6,927 nt of DNA from Chlamydiota bacterium (GTDB lineage Bacteria; Chlamydiota; Chlamydiia; Chlamydiales; Rhabdochlamydiaceae): positions 1 to 6,927 of the forward strand of contig JAAKFC010000084.1 of the NCBI GenBank assembly GCA_011065225.1, in the 5' to 3' direction. Each line of letters opens with the position of its first letter. The stretch's first letter is position 1. Below, one piece after another: positions 1-6,567 of this stretch. The notes beneath the pieces are model-generated. The model was not told where the DNA came from, searched no databases, and saw nothing but the letters and a program-made list of their open reading frames with translations. A program made the translations under genes and the position numbers.

Positions 1-18
1 AGCAAGACCCTCATAGCC

Positions 19-273
19 TTATGAATGTTGCTCTAAATGCTTTATGATTTTTTCTCGTTTTTCTGGAGTAAAGTCATCTCCGTAAAATCTTAAAAAGATT
101 TCTCGCCGAAGATCTGATTTTGAAATATGTGGATTGCTATGCAAAATAGATTGGGTGACTATGTACTTTGAGGTTTCATACATAGAAAATCCCATTTTAA
201 CACGCTCAGTTGGTGATTTCAGTTCCATCATTTCACGTACTTTTTGTTCAATTTCAGGAGTTGTGTCACGCAT
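19..273 (-). CDS. Small conserved partner protein of a nucleotidyltransferase (possible TA-module component), 84 aa
   Basis: Complete 84-aa protein, ATG at 271-273 and TAA stop at 19-21. It is highly charged, has no signal peptide or membrane segment, and is probably cytoplasmic and mostly helical. Conserved-looking blocks are an E-R-x-x-M-G-F-S-M-Y-E stretch (about residues 23-33), a helix continuing through IVTQSI, and LRREIFLRFYGDDF (55-68). From memory, short proteins with this GxSM(F/Y)...LRR..FLRFYG.DF pattern occur in many bacteria beside small nucleotidyltransferase genes. I know no established function or family name. Its start lies 8 bp inside the 3' end of the upstream nucleotidyltransferase gene, so the two are almost certainly co-transcribed and probably translationally coupled. 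A purine-rich SD (GAGAGGG) sits about 10 nt before the ATG. A role as antitoxin or cofactor of the neighbouring enzyme is inference from position only. Confidence 0.8.
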   Translation of the reverse strand: MRDTTPEIEQKVREMMELKSPTERVKMGFSMYETSKYIVTQSILHSNPHISKSDLRREIFLRFYGDDFTPEKREKIIKHLEQHS

Positions 274-814
274 GTACTTCTACCCTCTCATAAATATGTT
301 CAAGATTCAGTTTTTGTACCCATTTGTCAATATATGCTTTATCAAGATTCTTTAGGGAGAGAAGATTTTTAACATCTTTTAGCTGCATATCTGACAAACT
401 ATCTTTTGCCCAAAAAAGTTTGGAAAGAATGAGATCTTCTGGAGCAACAATCCAAATTGGTGAATTTTCAAATTGTACCCGATGCCTTCTTTTGAACTCT
501 GTATCGCGATAAGAAATATCCTTTCGAATAATAAAGTCTATTTTTAAAACCGAATTATTATGAATGATATTAAACATCCCTTGATACTCAATTGCATCAT
601 AAATTGAATCTTTATCTATATAAAAATCTTCTTGAAAAATTTGGAAAAGCCTATCTACATCAAATTTCTGAATTTCTATTATAATATCTATATCTCTAGT
701 CATTCTCGGAACCACATAAAAATTAGCAGCTAAAGAACCCGTCAACATATATGGAATATCAGCTTGCTCTAATCTATGGCAAACAAGTTTCAAAACATCA
801 ATTTCTACAGGCAT
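266..814 (-). CDS. Nucleotidyltransferase-fold protein, MNT/AbiEii-like, 182 aa
   Basis: Complete 182-aa protein of the polymerase-beta nucleotidyltransferase superfamily. It shows the superfamily G-S signature (G26-S27, in MLTGSLAANFY), then R40-D41-I-D43 as the first two metal-binding acidic residues, and a third acidic residue at D93 in the strand LKIDFII. The C-terminal half contains APEDLILSKLFWAKDS (about 124-139), the PEDL..KL block typical of stand-alone MNT and AbiEii-type proteins, followed by helices. All three catalytic carboxylates are present, so it may transfer NMP groups to a protein or RNA. Some MNT/AbiEii relatives are toxins or antitoxins that nucleotidylate tRNA or their partner; which applies here is unknown. 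The start ATG (812-814) has only a weak SD (GGTAAG). The gene overlaps its small downstream partner by 8 bp. Superfamily assignment is confident; substrate and TA role are not. Confidence 0.88.
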   Translation of the reverse strand: MPVEIDVLKLVCHRLEQADIPYMLTGSLAANFYVVPRMTRDIDIIIEIQKFDVDRLFQIFQEDFYIDKDSIYDAIEYQGMFNIIHNNSVLKIDFIIRKDISYRDTEFKRRHRVQFENSPIWIVAPEDLILSKLFWAKDSLSDMQLKDVKNLLSLKNLDKAYIDKWVQKLNLEHIYERVEVHA

Positions 815-878
815 TTTCTTACCATTATTTTTTGCACACTAAAGAGGTTATCCTAAAATTTTCAAAAATGCTGGTATC

Positions 879-907
879 ATACTATTTAATGACGGATATT
901 TCATCAA
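879..907 (-). promoter_or_regulatory. Candidate promoter for the nucleotidyltransferase operon
   Basis: Reading the minus strand, TTGATG (902-907) and TAGTAT (879-884) are separated by 17 bp. Each hexamer matches the sigma70-type consensus at 4 of 6 positions. It lies about 65 bp upstream of the nucleotidyltransferase ATG and just downstream of the ACCAA/TTGGT dyads. In DNA this AT-rich such a match can arise by chance. Confidence 0.25.
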
Positions 908-950
908 GAGTACGGTTCAACAACACCAATAAATACCAAAAAGAAACCTT

Positions 951-986
951 ACCAACTTTTTTGGTCGTATTACCAAATAAATTGGT
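951..986. repeat. Two ACCAA-N5-TTGGT dyads, possible operator
   Basis: ACCAA-CTTTT-TTGGT occupies 951-965 and ACCAA-ATAAA-TTGGT occupies 972-986. The two identical 5-bp-arm dyads start 21 bp apart, about two helical turns, so a dimeric regulator could bind both on one face of the helix. Further ACCAA half-sites lie at 925 and 935. They sit upstream of the putative TA-like operon; autoregulation by that operon is speculative. Neither dyad is followed by a T-run in the way a terminator would be. Confidence 0.4.
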
Positions 987-1111
987 TTCTCCCATCTTGA
1001 GGTTAATAAATAGCAATAGTTTTAAATAAATTATTTGAAAAAAGCCAAATAATCTTTCTTTTCTCCAATAAGAACCTCGTAATAAAAAATAAAATTTGTT
1101 AAAATCCTAGG

Positions 1112-2005
1112 ATGCTTTCAAAAATATTCTCTTATTTCTTACCTTCAATGCCTCTTTATTTTACTCGCATGGATGAAGTTAAAGAAGAAATGCGAAAAAT
1201 TGCAAAAAAAATAAATCTTTTTCCCCCTTCTGTTTGGGTACTAAATTCAATTGACTGCATACCTTCTATCAGAGGAAGAGAAGTTTTTCTTCCTTATCTT
1301 TTTCTTTTAAAAACTTCTGATATCCCAAAAAAATTCCAAGTAACTGGATTCGAAGATCCTAGATTGAAATCTGATGCCTTTTTACAAGAAGTTGCAGATT
1401 GGTCACGAGATTATTTTAATATGAGAAGAGAGCGGCTAAAAACCACAGATAAATATGCATTACGTCTCTTTTTGAATTATATCCGAGATCCAAAACTCAC
1501 CGAGCTCACGAAAAAGTTCGTCCTTAGTCATGAGATGGCACATGAATATCACAAGCATTCTCATGGTAGTTTTGCGATGTTGAATCGAAATTCAATATTA
1601 AGCAGTCTGCTAATAACTGCAGGAATTTTATGCGCTAGCCTCGCGATTTCTCTCTCTTGGCATATCATCGCCTTTCTAATGATGACTGCCTTTATAACTA
1701 CGATAGCCTTTAAAGCCCTCGTCTCTATCCGTTATAGCCGCGCCTGTGAAAAGGAGGCCGATTTAACTGCTGCAAAAATCTCTCCTGATGCTATTCCTGG
1801 GGGAATTTACCTGTTTAAAAAAATGTGTGAGCATGGAACATATGAACGAAAGCTTTCTCTTGCCAATCGATTTTTATTCTCTTCGTGGGGCAATAATATG
1901 GCTTTTTTCTTTACTCACCCACCAGAAAGTGAGCGAGCAAAATACCTTGAAAAATTACATCAAAGAAAAAGATTCGAGAGATTGACTGAAAATCAAAACA
2001 GCTAG
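1112..2005 (+). CDS. M48-family zinc metalloprotease, membrane-anchored, 297 aa
   Basis: Complete 297-aa protein. H140-E-M-A-H144 is the HExxH zinc/catalytic motif, E213 in EKEAD (213-217) is the expected third zinc ligand, and T268-H-P-P271 followed by R275 and L279 matches the conserved C-terminal THPP...R...L block of M48 (HtpX/Ste24/Oma1-like) peptidases. Two adjacent hydrophobic stretches at about 161-181 and 184-204 probably form a membrane hairpin between the two zinc-ligand motifs, as in HtpX-type enzymes. The roughly 130-residue N-terminal part lacks the N-terminal transmembrane segments of classical HtpX and has no clear signal peptide. M48 membrane proteases usually degrade misfolded or specific membrane proteins; the substrate here is unknown. 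The ATG at 1112 has no recognisable SD, and the next in-frame ATG (residue 20) has none either, so the start is moderately uncertain. The gene's last bases overlap the promoter of the next gene. Confidence 0.9.
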   Translation: MLSKIFSYFLPSMPLYFTRMDEVKEEMRKIAKKINLFPPSVWVLNSIDCIPSIRGREVFLPYLFLLKTSDIPKKFQVTGFEDPRLKSDAFLQEVADWSRDYFNMRRERLKTTDKYALRLFLNYIRDPKLTELTKKFVLSHEMAHEYHKHSHGSFAMLNRNSILSSLLITAGILCASLAISLSWHIIAFLMMTAFITTIAFKALVSIRYSRACEKEADLTAAKISPDAIPGGIYLFKKMCEHGTYERKLSLANRFLFSSWGNNMAFFFTHPPESERAKYLEKLHQRKRFERLTENQNS

Positions 2006-2011
2006 TATAAT
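1982..2011 (+). promoter_or_regulatory. Near-consensus sigma70-type promoter for the 191-aa orphan gene
   Basis: TTGACT (1982-1987, 5 of 6 to TTGACA) and a perfect TATAAT (2006-2011) are separated by 18 bp. Transcription would start near 2018, giving a leader of about 24 nt that contains a strong SD. The -35 and most of the spacer lie inside the last codons of the protease gene, so the orphan gene can be expressed independently of it. Confidence 0.75.
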
Positions 2012-2016
2012 TTAAA

Positions 2017-2030
2017 TCGTTTTAAAACGA
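2017..2030. promoter_or_regulatory. Perfect 14-bp palindrome at the predicted transcription start
   Basis: TCGTTTTAAAACGA is a perfect inverted repeat that begins 5 bp after the -10 hexamer and ends just before the SD. A dimeric repressor bound here would block transcription initiation, so it is an operator candidate. Its core is plain A/T and the length is modest, so chance remains possible. Confidence 0.4.
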
Positions 2031-2041
2031 GGAGCAAATAA

Positions 2042-2617
2042 ATGTCTTTAACTACAAATCCATCGACTACCCCACAAGACAATAGACTTACAGTGGACTT
2101 ACCGTTAAGAAATGGAAATAAGGAAAAATTTGAAAAATTAGGCATCACATGGACACATATCTATCCTGGTCTCACTCCGGAAAACCCTTTTTTGGGAAAG
2201 GCTCAGCTACCACAAGGTTGGGAAGTTATAAATAATCTTTATTTTTCTGATGGTGTTAATCACGATATAACCATCGTCGATTCTAATGAAACACCTAAGG
2301 CCCGTGTATTTTACGATATTGCTTGGCATCATCAGACTGCTAGTGTCCAGGTTATAGGTACCGAAGATGCTTTACAGGTTAAAGAACAGCTTGAAAAAAA
2401 ATCAGAGCTTATAAAACAATTTCAAAACCTAGATAAAATTGTTAGTGAAAGTACTAGCGATCAATCATTAAAAGAAGCTCGGGAAAACTTAAATCGTTTT
2501 ACCAAAGAGCACCCAGAATTCAAGAACCCGGGTGGTACTCCAATATCTATGGTAAATTGTGTAGCCAGTAACATACTAATGAAATCTGGAGACACTAAAG
2601 ATTGCAAGACGCAATAA
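2042..2617 (+). CDS. Hypothetical protein, 191 aa, unrecognised
   Basis: I do not recognise this gene. The start is well supported: ATG at 2042 with GAGGAG 7 nt upstream and a near-consensus promoter before it. The product is soluble-looking, with no membrane segment. The first 15 or so residues are rich in Ser, Thr, Pro and Asn, a composition compatible with, but not proof of, a type III secretion signal. Residues 55-103 (LPQGW...IVDSNETPKARVFYDIAWHHQTASV) look like a compact beta module. Its rhythm (LPxGW...D...RxxFYxxA) recalls short repeats in some amoebal, viral and amoeba-associated bacterial proteins; this is a weak resemblance from memory. Residues about 108-158 form a charged, probably coiled helical segment, and the tail has two cysteines (173, 187). 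It lies directly after the protease gene and converges with argS, leaving 16 nt and no visible terminator. Confidence 0.8.
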   Translation: MSLTTNPSTTPQDNRLTVDLPLRNGNKEKFEKLGITWTHIYPGLTPENPFLGKAQLPQGWEVINNLYFSDGVNHDITIVDSNETPKARVFYDIAWHHQTASVQVIGTEDALQVKEQLEKKSELIKQFQNLDKIVSESTSDQSLKEARENLNRFTKEHPEFKNPGGTPISMVNCVASNILMKSGDTKDCKTQ

Positions 2618-2633
2618 TTGTTCCTTGAAAAAA

Positions 2634-4385
2634 TTACATCCTAGGCAAAGTCTTTAGGCCCAAGATATCGAGTCCTTTGGCAAGGACGCGTGATGTGGCT
2701 TCGCAAAGGAGAAGACGGCTCTCTTCTTGCTCCGAGCCTTCAACTCTACAATCGCGGAAGAAGGCGTGGAATTTCTCTGCAAGATCATAGAGATATTCAC
2801 AGAGACGATTGGGAAGAAGATCACGAGACATCATCTGAAGCGTCTCTCCAAATCGGCGCAAGTGAAGAGCTAAATCAATCTCTGAAGGATCTTCAAGCTT
2901 GATCGAGACGTTTCCAATGAGAGTTTCGACGTCTTTGCCCACTTTGCGCTTGATCCCTTGGACGCGGACATAGGCATAGAGAAGAAATGCTGCGGTATTC
3001 CCTTCAAAACTGAGCATCCGATCATAACTGAAAACATAGTCTTTGAGCCGATGAGAAGAAAGATCGGCATATTTGATGGCATCAATGCCTAAAATGCTGC
3101 CGAGCTCTTCGATTTCTTTTTCGCTTGCATCGGGAATGCGCTCTTTGAAAGTGGCTTTCGCACGCGCAATTGCCTCAGAAATGAGATCGATCAGTTTTTC
3201 TGTCTCTCCTGAGCGCGTTTTAAATTTCTTTCCATCAGGACCAAGGACGACACCGAAGGGAACATGATCAAATTGGACTTTTTGTGGATCGAGATAGCCT
3301 GCTTTTTCTGCTGTTTTTTCGATCATTTGAAAATGGAGGCATTGTCCCGCATCGGTGACGACAATGATCCGATCGACGCCCTCTTGTTCAATCCGATGGC
3401 GCATGGCTGCCATATCCGTTGTATCGTAGTTAAAGCCACCATCTGATTTTTGGACAATCATGGGAAGAGGAGTTCCATCACGAGTTATATACCCTTCAAG
3501 AAATACACATTTTGCCCCCTCAGAAAGGGTGATGAGTCCCTTTTCCTCAAGGTCATCCACCACTTCGAGAAGATAGGGATTGTAAAATGATTCGCCACGC
3601 TCTTCGATCTTGATATCAAGAAGATCATAAATCTCTTTAAAAGCTTTTCTGGAAATGTCGCAAATCATCTCCCATGCTTCGAGCGATGCTTCATCGCCCC
3701 CTTGCAAGCGGACAACTTCGCGCTGAGACTGCTTTTTGAAATCGGGATCTGCATCGAAGAGTTTTTTCGATTCGCGATACCAGTGCATGAGTTGCGAGAG
3801 ATCGGCAGTCTTTTTCCCTTCAAAGAAAGCAATCTCAAAATTTTTCAAATAGGCAATGAGCATGCCAAACTGGGTTCCCCAATCGCCAATATGATTGAGG
3901 CGAAGAACATCATAGTCCAAAAATTCAAAAAGACGGGCAAGTGCATCTCCAATGATGGTTGAGCGCAAGTGCCCAACATGAAGCTCTTTGGCAATGTTGG
4001 GAGAAGAAAATTCGACGATGATCCGCTTTTTTTCTTTTGCCTTGGGAACGCCAAAGTGTGGATCTTGCAGAAGCTGCTCTATCTCATGGGCGAGAAACGC
4101 ATTGCTAAGGGTGATATTGATAAAACCTGGCCCCGCAATTTCCATCTTGTGGATCATGGGAGAGGTTAGATTGGCAACAATCTCCTGTGCAATATCGCGC
4201 GGATTTTTCTTGAGTGCTTTGGAAAGTTTTAGGGCATTATTGCATTGATAATGCCCAAATTGAGCCTGCGTTGCTTGAGTGAGCTCGGGCTCGAGGAGCT
4301 CTTTTTGCTCGGAAAGCTCCTGCCCAAAGGCCTCTTCCAAGGCCTTTTCTACACTCTTTTCAAGCCTCTCAGCGATGGTTTGCAT
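2634..4385 (-). CDS. argS: Arginyl-tRNA synthetase, 583 aa
   Basis: Class I aminoacyl-tRNA synthetase charging tRNA-Arg with arginine in the cytoplasm. In order: an N-terminal ArgRS-specific domain with GHYQCNNAL (44-52); FSSPN...LHVGHLRST with the HIGH-box variant H136-V-G-H139; GDWGTQFG (167-174); the FNYDTTDMAAMRHR block (318-331) and the DAGQ..HF block (345-352); GPDGKKFKTRSGE (382-394), which stands in the KMSKS-loop position; and the C-terminal DALR anticodon-binding domain from about 465, including an RDLLPNRLCEYLYDLAEKFHAFF-type helix near 521-543. Length and domain order are complete for the family. The ATG lies 14 nt after the stop of the upstream dehydrogenase on the same strand. 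No SD is visible in the short gap, so translation may depend on ribosomes arriving from that gene. G+C is visibly higher than in the left third of the window. Confidence 0.97.
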   Translation of the reverse strand: MQTIAERLEKSVEKALEEAFGQELSEQKELLEPELTQATQAQFGHYQCNNALKLSKALKKNPRDIAQEIVANLTSPMIHKMEIAGPGFINITLSNAFLAHEIEQLLQDPHFGVPKAKEKKRIIVEFSSPNIAKELHVGHLRSTIIGDALARLFEFLDYDVLRLNHIGDWGTQFGMLIAYLKNFEIAFFEGKKTADLSQLMHWYRESKKLFDADPDFKKQSQREVVRLQGGDEASLEAWEMICDISRKAFKEIYDLLDIKIEERGESFYNPYLLEVVDDLEEKGLITLSEGAKCVFLEGYITRDGTPLPMIVQKSDGGFNYDTTDMAAMRHRIEQEGVDRIIVVTDAGQCLHFQMIEKTAEKAGYLDPQKVQFDHVPFGVVLGPDGKKFKTRSGETEKLIDLISEAIARAKATFKERIPDASEKEIEELGSILGIDAIKYADLSSHRLKDYVFSYDRMLSFEGNTAAFLLYAYVRVQGIKRKVGKDVETLIGNVSIKLEDPSEIDLALHLRRFGETLQMMSRDLLPNRLCEYLYDLAEKFHAFFRDCRVEGSEQEESRLLLCEATSRVLAKGLDILGLKTLPRM

Positions 4386-4399
4386 AAGGCAGTTTTTTG

Positions 4400-5512
4400 T
4401 TAGTAGCTAATGCCTGCGTGGTGCATGTAAATGGGGTCCACACGCCGGCCAATTCCATATTCGAGACGATATTCTATTAATTGCATAATCGCTTTTTGGG
4501 TCGAGATCCCCTTCTCTTTAGCAATATTGAAAATCAATTTCAACTGGTCATAGATCTTGTTAACCTTATTTCTTGAAACACGAGGATTATATCCCCCTTT
4601 CGTCACCTCTTGGGTTACGTTGATCAGTCCACCGGAATTGATCACAAAGTCAGGAGCATATAGGATCCCAACACGGCGGAGTTCTTCAGCATCGCTTTCT
4701 GAAAGAAGCTGGTTATTGGCAGATCCTGCAATCGCACGACAGCGCAAACGCTCGATCGACTCAGGATTGATGATACCACCTAATGCACAAGGAGAAAAGA
4801 CATCACAGGGCTCCTCATAAATGGCATCGGGCTCGACCAATTTCGCACCAAATTGTTTCGCAAGGCCTTCGGCGTGATCCATGTGGATATCGGTGATAAC
4901 GAGCTTCGCTCCATGCCAAAAGAGAGTTTCTGCAAGGCATGCTCCCACACTTCCCAAGCCTTGAATAGCAACTGTCTTGCCAGCAACAGATTCCGAGCCA
5001 AAAAGGTGATTCATGACTGCTTGAATGCCTCGAAATACTCCCCAGGCCGTGAAAGGAGACGGATTGCCACTGCTCTCGGGAAGACCAACCGCATAAGGGG
5101 TATGTTCAGCAATTATGGCAATGTCATTAGGAGTACATCCTGAATCTTCTGCACAAATAAACTCTCCCTTTAAAAGATTGACTGCCTCAGCAAAAGCTAT
5201 AAGCAGCTCTTCTGTCTTGTCCTTTTTGGGATCCGCAATGATCACAGCTTTCCCCCCACCCCAACTCGACTGGGAAGCTGCAGATTTAAAGGTCATTCCT
5301 CTTGCAAGTCTTGTGGCATCCCACAAGGCATCTTCAAATGTTTCGTATGCATGAATGCGAGTTCCTCCAAGCGCTACTTTAGCTAGGCGCAAATCATGAA
5401 TGGCAATGATCGCATCGAGGCCACTTTTGGCATCACGGATGCGAACAACTCTATGGAATCCTGGAACAGAAAGTTCTTCGAGAACAAGCTGCTGCTGTAA
5501 AGTTGATGTCAT
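4400..5512 (-). CDS. ldh: Leucine dehydrogenase-like (Glu/Leu/Phe/Val dehydrogenase family), 370 aa
   Basis: NAD-dependent oxidative deamination of a hydrophobic L-amino acid (leucine/valine type most likely) to its 2-oxo acid, reversible. Numbering from the chosen start: substrate-side GGTR (49-52), MTFKSA with K76, GGGKAVII with catalytic K88, D123 in the AEDSG block, Rossmann motif GLGSVG (185-190) with D208 ending strand 2 as in NAD enzymes, SANNQ (264-268), and the family hallmark APDFVINSGGLINV (about 286-299). The length matches leucine dehydrogenases (about 360-370). I chose ATG at 5510-5512 because GGAGG lies 8 nt upstream. A longer in-frame GTG start at 5554 would add 14 residues that include the SD itself and lacks support. 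Leucine versus phenylalanine or valine specificity cannot be settled by eye. It is the first gene of a likely ldh-argS transcript. A 10-bp palindrome AGTGTACACT (5546-5555) lies in its leader. Confidence 0.93.
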   Translation of the reverse strand: MTSTLQQQLVLEELSVPGFHRVVRIRDAKSGLDAIIAIHDLRLAKVALGGTRIHAYETFEDALWDATRLARGMTFKSAASQSSWGGGKAVIIADPKKDKTEELLIAFAEAVNLLKGEFICAEDSGCTPNDIAIIAEHTPYAVGLPESSGNPSPFTAWGVFRGIQAVMNHLFGSESVAGKTVAIQGLGSVGACLAETLFWHGAKLVITDIHMDHAEGLAKQFGAKLVEPDAIYEEPCDVFSPCALGGIINPESIERLRCRAIAGSANNQLLSESDAEELRRVGILYAPDFVINSGGLINVTQEVTKGGYNPRVSRNKVNKIYDQLKLIFNIAKEKGISTQKAIMQLIEYRLEYGIGRRVDPIYMHHAGISY

Positions 5513-5685
5513 AATCCTATCCTCCGGCATTAGAAAGAGTTGCTTAGTGTACACTTTATTCCTTCAAAAAGCAATCAAGAAATTAATTTTCAGGAAATTA
5601 AATTAAAATTTGGCTTCTCCTCCATTCAGAATGCTTGAAGAATAACTTATATTTATGCTACCCTCATTTCTTTGTCGGAGGCAAT
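5513..5685. promoter_or_regulatory. Divergent control region between ldh and the DUF2709 gene
   Basis: These 173 AT-rich bases must hold the promoters for both the minus-strand ldh-argS pair and the plus-strand DUF2709-tsaE pair. The SD of ldh is the complement of CCTCC at 5521-5525, and the SD of the DUF2709 gene is GGAGG at 5677-5681. On the plus strand TTCAGA (5625-5630) and TATATT (5648-5653), 17 bp apart, form a reasonable promoter with a leader of about 26 nt. No equally good candidate is visible for ldh. Confidence 0.5.
5625..5653 (+). promoter_or_regulatory. Candidate promoter for the DUF2709 gene
   Basis: TTCAGA (4 of 6 to TTGACA), a 17-bp spacer, then TATATT (5 of 6 to TATAAT). The distance from the -10 hexamer to the ATG (32 nt) is close to that of the stronger promoter at 1982-2011. 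Confidence 0.4.
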
Positions 5686-6408
5686 ATGCAAATCTCGGAA
5701 AATCTGAAAGAAGAGCTATTAAAATTCCTCAAGAAAAATAAAAAAGCAGATGTAGTCACAACTTATTTATTTTTTCTTGAAAAGAAGCTCAAAATCAACC
5801 CTATTCTCTTTATTCGCGAAAAAAAGATTTACCAAAGCAAAGAAGAACTGATCAGATTTCTTGAAGATCAAGGAAAATTGTGGCGCGAAACCGAAATCAA
5901 GATCCAATTCCAAAAAGAAAGTGTCAATGAACAGACGACTAAAATTTATATTTGCCCCTTTACTGGAAAGGTATTTGGGAATAATACGCACCCCAATCCT
6001 CAGGATGCGATCTATGATTGGGTCTCCAACTGCCCAGAAAATACCGAGCGGGTCGACGGCATACGCGTCAAGCGCTTTTTTGTCTCAGAAGACCCCGAGG
6101 TGATTGCCAACTACATCGTCAAAAGGCGCGAGCCCATCACAAAAACTGTTTTTTCTTCCGCTGTGACAGGCAAGCTATTTAACAGCAAAGCCGCTGTGAT
6201 TGATGATTTTACTAGAAACCAAATCAAAAACATTCCTCTAATCGAAGTTCCCAGTCAAAACCGTTTTGAAATCGAAGGCGGATTCCTCGTCGTCATCCAA
6301 GAAAAACTCCAAGAAGAAAAGATTTCCTCTTTTGTCGAAGAGCTCTCAGAATCCCCCAAATTCACATCATTTGTCGAGGGATGGATGGAAGAAGAAGCGA
6401 CGGGATAG
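5686..6408 (+). CDS. Conserved chlamydial protein of unknown function, DUF2709-like, 240 aa
   Basis: Soluble 240-aa protein without signal peptide or membrane segment. I recognise it from the block YICPFTGKVFGNNTHPNPQDAIYDWV (88-113), with Cys90 and Cys116, which matches my recollection of the Chlamydia-specific DUF2709 family (C. trachomatis CT538). Its biochemical role is not known to me. A second, weaker copy of the TGK-[VL]-F motif occurs at 161-165 (TGKLFNSKAAVIDDF), suggesting an internal duplication of a small beta module. The N-terminal 75 residues are Lys-rich and helical; the C-terminus is Glu/Ser-rich. I chose ATG at 5686 because GGAGG sits 4 nt upstream; a longer TTG-start frame from 5635 would run through the promoter and SD. 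It is the first gene before tsaE, as I recall from Chlamydia genomes, but here a 323-bp mobile-type element lies between the two. Confidence 0.87.
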   Translation: MQISENLKEELLKFLKKNKKADVVTTYLFFLEKKLKINPILFIREKKIYQSKEELIRFLEDQGKLWRETEIKIQFQKESVNEQTTKIYICPFTGKVFGNNTHPNPQDAIYDWVSNCPENTERVDGIRVKRFFVSEDPEVIANYIVKRREPITKTVFSSAVTGKLFNSKAAVIDDFTRNQIKNIPLIEVPSQNRFEIEGGFLVVIQEKLQEEKISSFVEELSESPKFTSFVEGWMEEEATG

Positions 6409-6415
6409 GTTCATG

Positions 6416-6419
6416 TGTA
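6416..6419 (+). repeat. Left copy of the 4-bp target-site duplication (TGTA)
   Basis: TGTA directly abuts the left terminal repeat, and the same TGTA follows the right terminal repeat at 6743-6746. Four matching bases occur by chance about once in 256, so weight comes from their exact position at the repeat ends. Confidence 0.65.
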
Positions 6420-6441
6420 CAGATTGTGATTCAAAAATCGG
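6420..6441 (+). repeat. Left terminal inverted repeat of the MITE-like element
   Basis: 22 bp starting CAGATT and ending AATCGG. Compared with the complement of 6721-6742, only the sixth base differs (T versus C). It begins 11 bp after the DUF2709 stop codon. Confidence 0.85.
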
Positions 6442-6567
6442 AAATTTCACAAGGAGACCCTCAAATTTTTCAACTGCGACGAACTGCAGTGTTCATAGAC
6501 ACGGAGTGAGAGGGTATTTAAAAAATCATTCCGCCGATACTAGAAGCGATCTTTTCCCCTATAAGAA

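Larger units (their letters stand above)
815..1111. other. AT-rich intergenic region between divergent genes
   Basis: This 297-bp gap separates the minus-strand nucleotidyltransferase operon from the plus-strand protease gene, so it should contain the control regions of both. Open frames across it start inside the nucleotidyltransferase gene on the opposite strand, lack an SD and look non-coding. The only structured signals I see are the paired dyads at 951-986, additional ACCAA half-sites at 925-929 and 935-939, and a weak minus-strand promoter candidate. I find no convincing promoter for the protease gene. Confidence 0.6.

Noticed and set aside
751..1029. Plus-strand open frame of 92 codons opposite the nucleotidyltransferase start
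   Set aside because: It begins antisense inside a convincing gene, has no SD, and continues through AT-rich intergenic DNA holding the dyads.
3218..3256. argS lacks a textbook KMSKS motif and has HVGH rather than HIGH
   Set aside because: Many functional bacterial arginyl-tRNA synthetases have degenerate KMSKS loops and HVGH; the rest of the protein is intact, so this is not a sign of decay.
5513..5554. 14-codon N-terminal extension of the dehydrogenase from a GTG at 5554
   Set aside because: The extension contains the GGAGG that serves the ATG at 5512, and the 370-aa form already fits the family length.
5546..5555. AGTGTACACT palindrome in the ldh leader as an operator
   Set aside because: Only 10 bp, with no second copy and no clear ldh promoter to relate it to; recorded but not supported as a site.
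5635..5685. 17-codon extension of the DUF2709 protein from a TTG at 5635
   Set aside because: It would span the candidate -10 region and the GGAGG directly before the ATG at 5686.
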